From the NCBI RefSeq assembly GCF_002999335.1, contig NW_020312130.1, forward strand, positions 17,759 to 81,758: 64,000 nucleotides of DNA, given 5' to 3'. Position 1 is the stretch's first letter. Each line of letters begins with the position of its first letter. This document shows, piece by piece, positions 60,280-64,000 of this stretch. This stretch comes from Cyclospora cayetanensis (lineage: Eukaryota; Apicomplexa; Conoidasida; Eucoccidiorida; Eimeriidae). The notes under the pieces were generated by a model that saw only the letters and a list, made by a program, of their open reading frames with translations, had not been told where the DNA came from and made no database searches. Made by a program: the position numbers and the translations under genes.

Positions 60280-62637
60280 CGTGCGGGGAACTGCAGTGAG
60301 GGGCCCCCGAGGGGTAACCGGGCGACGGGCCTCCGGGGGCTATGGGGGCCCTGATGATTTCAATGGGCATATGGTGTCAAAGACGAGATCTGCAGAGTGA
60401 AGAGAGAAGAGAGCAAGCTTGGAAGAATAGCAATGCATCCATGAGGGAGGGACTCTTAGGGGCCCTCTGGGTGCACTGGGGCTGACGATGCCTGCGGGGT
60501 TGGACTTCTGGCACTGCTCGGCGACGATATTCCAAAAGCGGAATTGATGACGCATATGGAGTTGTTCATGTTCGCAAGAGTCTGGGAAGGGCTGCGAGCT
60601 TTCTTCAAGCAAAGAGCAGGCAGTCAGTGGGGCTTCGTTGGGGGATGGCTTGCGGAGGCCTTGCAGAGGATTTGCGTGGAACAAAATTAGTGGATTTGCT
60701 GACTGAAGAACAAAAGGAAGATAGCTCTTCATGAGTTTCTTCCGTCACACGCCCCGAGCGCCTTCCGTATTCCTAAATATGGTCTCTCACTACTCTCCTG
60801 CGGCGAGATCCCTACTAACGCTAGGCACAAGCGATGTGCTCGTATGCCTGCTCTTCTGTCTGCTACGCTTGCTTCCGAAAGTCCATCTCTTTACTGCCAT
60901 CTCGGGGCTTTTAAGTGTGCGGTATGCACTGCCGGGATCTGGGGTGGAGGGTCCCCGCGGTAGGGCCTCCCCGTCTTTGGGAGCGCAGCGGGGGGTGTAA
61001 AGCCGACAGGCTGCAGCATATGATCCATGTGAGAAGAGATTTGAATCTTTGGAGTCTGCCCTGTGTATATCCCCGCTGTATGACCTTGTAATTAACGATT
61101 AATAGGATGCATGATATGTTAGGGCAGGAATGATTGTTGCAGCCATTTGTCGCTAGCCACTTTGGTGCGATCGTCTGGAATGTCTTGTCCAATCGTCTTT
61201 AGACCTAAAGCTCTGAAGAGCGGCCTGAGTTTGTGTGTCTCTGAGTACCTGCGCACGGTACAATGTTTCTAACTAGATGCAGCCTCTGTGGTGTGCTTCG
61301 TCATCCTGTGAGAGCCGGAAGCCAGCTAACACTCGAAATGCTGGGAGGCTGGAGTACGCATTATTGCCCCCTCCAACAGCAGTCTGTTACGGCGTATCCC
61401 CTTTAGAGCTAGTTTACTTTTGCTATTGATAATTGGGTAGTAGAAGCCAAAACTTGAATGAAGAACCGTGGTTGCCCACATGAGAATTGAAGCTTTCCTA
61501 CATCTCAAGAATTATCCCCCGATTGTGCGTGGATTGGATGAGCGACTAATTGCCTATTCATCTTGGAGCTGATTCTGCTTTAGCTACTGCTCCAGGAAGC
61601 ACTTCTGTATGGAGGATACGTACAGGAGGAAGATGCCTGTACACTGGAGGCTTGCACACGAGATCTCCTTTAAAATAGCTGAAAATGCAGCTCATTTGAA
61701 TTGCGTGGAGACCAATGGGTTCTCATTACGTGTGTATGTTTTTGACCAGGCAAAAAAGGGCCCCACTAGGAAAACCAGGCAGACAGCAATAGCTGGGAGA
61801 ACCTGGCCGAACGGCATAGAGAAGAAGAGAATGAGAAACACGATGGTAATAGAGAGAAGAGAGGCAGTGACAAGTGGAGACCGAAGATAGCCATGAGTGG
61901 AGGTCACTTGCATGAAATTCGCTGGAGGGCTGACTTTGTTAGAAGAACCTCCCAGCCACATACATCTGCGGAGACCCACGTGTGGAGCAGCCGCGAAGAC
62001 TCTGAGCATACCTGCTTCTCTTGATCACTCAGCACTAGGAAAAGCGCAATACTAGAAAAGCGCCTTTCACAAAATTAGAACACTCCTAACGGCTACTATC
62101 CTGGAACAGATGGCCCTATAAGAAACGCGGCCTATTTCTCCGTAGAAGGGACAAGGGACGTAAGGCGGTTGAGCAGGGCGTTCTGACTTGTTAGTAGCTG
62201 TAGAGAAGTATACAACACAAAGGGGCAGCCCACAGTGTGCGCAGAACATGAGTAGAGCTTCCAAATACTTCTTTACCTGGCTGAAAGACAGGCAACACCC
62301 TAATTCCTAATACCCATAATTCAATAAAATGTGCTGATGCATCTACAGCCTGCGCTCTTTGAAGGTTAGTCTACCAGGAAGCGTAAGAAAGAATAAACTT
62401 CTGGCCTCCTCGAGAAGACTCATTACATGGAGGATGGTCGGGTAGAGCCTGTGCCTCAACAATGTGAGGCAGATTTTTTGTACAGGCGGCTCACCAGCGG
62501 AGTAGGGGAAGATGGTTTTGGTGAATATCCTGTCTTAGTGGTAGTGCAACTGGTTCTTTATTCCAAGGGCCTATTGACCATTTAGCCAAGGAACACCAGG
62601 AATCGGCGAAACCAAGGAGTTTACAAATGTGCCGAAT
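60280..62637. other. Upstream region of RRP6, no supported gene
   Basis: Contains two overlapping divergent ATG ORFs around 60731 (minus 60340-60732, 130 residues, reads CEHEQLHMRHQFRFWNIVAE; plus 60731-61000, 89 residues, hydrophobic). The minus one could be an upstream RRP6 exon, but it lacks a phase-matched junction. Apart from the mini-ORF at 61692-61913 the rest shows nothing. Confidence 0.35.
61692..61913 (-). CDS. Candidate small two-helix membrane protein
   Basis: ATG ORF of 73 residues. Two hydrophobic segments (LLSITIVFLILFFSM and LPAIAVCLVFLVGPFFAW) are separated by a short turn (PFGQV) and followed by a polar tail (SKTYTRNENPLVSTQFK). Size and topology resemble V-ATPase subunit e (about 75-80 residues, tail with NPLFGPQ-like wording), but the similarity is weak and no splice or expression context supports it. 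It could be a chance ORF. Confidence 0.25.
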   Translation of the reverse strand: MQVTSTHGYLRSPLVTASLLSITIVFLILFFSMPFGQVLPAIAVCLVFLVGPFFAWSKTYTRNENPLVSTQFK

Positions 62638-62683
62638 ACTGACGAGCTGCCAGTAGGTGGCCACCTACTGGCAGCTCGTCAGT
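62638..62683. repeat. Perfect 46-bp palindrome without spacer
   Basis: The arm ACTGACGAGCTGCCAGTAGG plus TGG (62638-62660) is followed immediately by its exact reverse complement (62661-62683). It lies about 290 bases before the retroelement remnant. It could extrude as a cruciform, or reflect a fold-back event or an assembly/library artefact. Confidence 0.95.
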
Positions 62684-62969
62684 CGTGAGCGAATCCCCGG
62701 GTCAGCCTTTAAGGTATGTTACACTGCATCGGAAGTTTTCACCACGTAAAGAGGAGCTTGAGCGTCACACGGATAATTTTTTTGAAAAATACGAAGTGCA
62801 GGACTCGATCAGCGCCTTTGCACATAAACCCACGTTGGTAACAAAAGGGATGGAAGATGTCTCACGCTCACAAACATTGAGCCCCCTGGTAAGATTACTG
62901 TGAAACAGAAGTTTTCGATTTATATCAAAGATTTGCTGAGCAAAGCGCATGGACCAGCAGTCTACTCAA

Positions 62970-63985
62970 CATTTGCTTTCCTAGGCGCCTCCTTTAAGAT
63001 CCTTATCACCCTGAAGACAGACACAAAACGGAGTTCTACGCGTGCATTCGCACCCGCAAACTCCCGTACACCTGTACTCAGTGTGGACTTGATAACAACA
63101 GCCTCTTCTAGGCTGGAACGGCAACTTGCTTCGGACTGTAATCATCCATTCAAAGTCGTCTGACGACTATCTACATTAACGACATCTGGTATTGCGCTGA
63201 ATCGTCGAGGAGCAGCAACAGGGCCTCCGGTGTGCGCTCCAGCTGCTGCGGGACAAGCGGTGGTATGTGAAGGCATGCAGCTGTTCGTTTTCCTTTAGGA
63301 AAATTGTGTTCTCACAATCCGTTCTTTGGCCATAGAAATCGAGCCACGTGCGGCAATGAATAAAGCAATCAAATTGTGATCTTATCCTCTACGCACTAAC
63401 AAGGAAGTTGTGAACCTCTACAGAACTGCACAATTTTGCGAAAACACTTACCGGATCTACTCGGATCCCCTATCTTTACCTAACCTGCTTTGAAAATCAA
63501 CCTCTGACTTGAATAGAGGAAGCTGATATCACAGCAAGGACGCTGTACTGCCACCCTGAAGCTCCGTCGATCCTCGCGTTACCCGAATACGAGCGTCATG
63601 GCTTCCTAGCAACCTATGCCAGTGACATAACGATAGAAGCTATTCTCTTCCAACACGCGAAGACCTTTCCAAAACACCAACGTAGTGCTTACTCTTCTCA
63701 TCGCTTCATCAAAACCAGACAGCGGTGACCAGCTCGATCAAAGTAACTCCATGCGATTTGGTGGGGCGTTAAAAATGCCAGCTCTACATGAGCAGCACTT
63801 TACTATCCAAGTAAAGGGTACGGTTTAGTGTTCTTTATGAAAATCTTGGGGAGTTTGATCACCCTAGGGTGGTTTACTTGCCTAAGGGCCTCCTGCAGCG
63901 AGACTTTAAAGTTAAGAGCATTAAGGGCATCGTCAACGCGGTCCCTGAAGTGCTCTCGCAAAGCCCCACTGATTCATTGTAATGC
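62970..63985 (+). pseudogene. Degenerate Ty3/gypsy-type reverse transcriptase/RNase H
   Basis: Broken by frameshifts and stops, but the gypsy order of motifs is readable on the plus strand. GASFKILI then PEDRHKTEFYA (63010; family SGYHQIxI..EDxHKTAF); FGL (about 63132); TIYINDI, the YxDD box with its first Asp changed to Asn (about 63165-63190); EEQQQGLRCALQLLRDKRWY (63207; family EHLxHLxxVLxxLRxxxLYVK). Then PEAPSILALPEYERHGFLAT with YASDITIEAILFQ (63555 on; family APVLALPDFxKPFxLxTDASDxAIGAVLxQ), LHAIWWGVKN (LAIVWALK), HFTIQV, and GEFDHPRVVYLPKG ... PEVLSQSP (family EFDFxIxYxPGKxNxVADALSRxP). No gag, protease, integrase or LTR is seen; the element may continue beyond the right edge. It cannot encode an active enzyme. 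Confidence 0.85.
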
Positions 63986-64000
63986 AATGCAACGGCTCTG

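Noticed and set aside
62685..63163. ORFs of 72 and 87 residues upstream of and across the retroelement
   Set aside because: They begin at non-ATG codons or run in frames that contradict the readable RT motifs.
1..64000. CRISPR arrays, bacterial promoters, operons, rRNA genes
   Set aside because: The sequence is eukaryotic nuclear DNA. The regular repeats seen are triplet or minisatellite tracts, and no rRNA stretch is recognisable.

Overview
The window reads as nuclear DNA of an apicomplexan, most likely an Eimeria species. The reasons are intron-rich protein genes of moderate GC content, long runs of CAG and GCN triplets that give poly-Gln and poly-Ala tracts inside otherwise conserved proteins, scattered telomere-like AAACCCT/AGGGTTT heptamers, and a decayed Ty3/gypsy-type retroelement. 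Repeat-rich stretches (about 8.5-15.7, 36.7-47.2 and 54.2-60.3 kb) alternate with repeat-poor ones. That matches the segmented chromosome organisation described for Eimeria tenella. The species assignment is an inference; no search was run.

Layout. 0-1.1 kb (+): the 3' half of a replication factor C small subunit of RFC5 type. 1.6-2.5 kb (-): a 198-residue Pro/Gln/Tyr-rich protein ending in FGCC. 4.2-6.6 kb (-): a coiled-coil protein resembling CCDC153/DRC12, with a tRNA-Glu(CTC) gene in its first intron. 8.1-11.3 kb (-): a 932-residue Gln-rich protein of unknown role. 12.4-18.0 kb (+): an MRS2/CorA-type Mg2+ channel with a GMN motif. 20.5-22.3 kb (+): a secretory-pathway single-pass coiled-coil protein. 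23.2-25.0 kb (-): the COPII GTPase SAR1. 26.2-28.0 kb (+): an ODR4-like ER membrane protein. 28.6-30.9 kb (-): a ceramide synthase (TLC/LAG1). 33.5-35.2 kb: small unrecognised exons on both strands. 38.3-43.9 kb (+): eIF2A. 44.0-47.1 kb (+): a very Gln-rich GYF-domain segment that splices in phase with eIF2A. 51.9-52.4 kb (+): oligoribonuclease (REXO2/Orn). 54.2-60.3 kb (-): the nuclear exosome exonuclease RRP6/EXOSC10. 62.6 kb: a perfect 46-bp palindrome. 63.0-64.0 kb (+): a broken gypsy RT/RNase H.

The genes are unrelated housekeeping genes, as expected for a eukaryotic chromosome. Shared themes are the early secretory pathway and ER membrane (SAR1, ceramide synthase, ODR4), RNA turnover and translation (RRP6, oligoribonuclease, eIF2A, GYF), and one axonemal gene that implies motile microgametes. 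Exon boundaries were chosen by hand from AG/GT (twice GC) sites, reading phase and family alignment from memory. Where lengths and phases close exactly (SAR1 192 aa, ceramide synthase 369 aa, MRS2 887 aa, DRC12-like 198 aa) the models are firm. First or last exons are uncertain for RFC, RRP6 and eIF2A.
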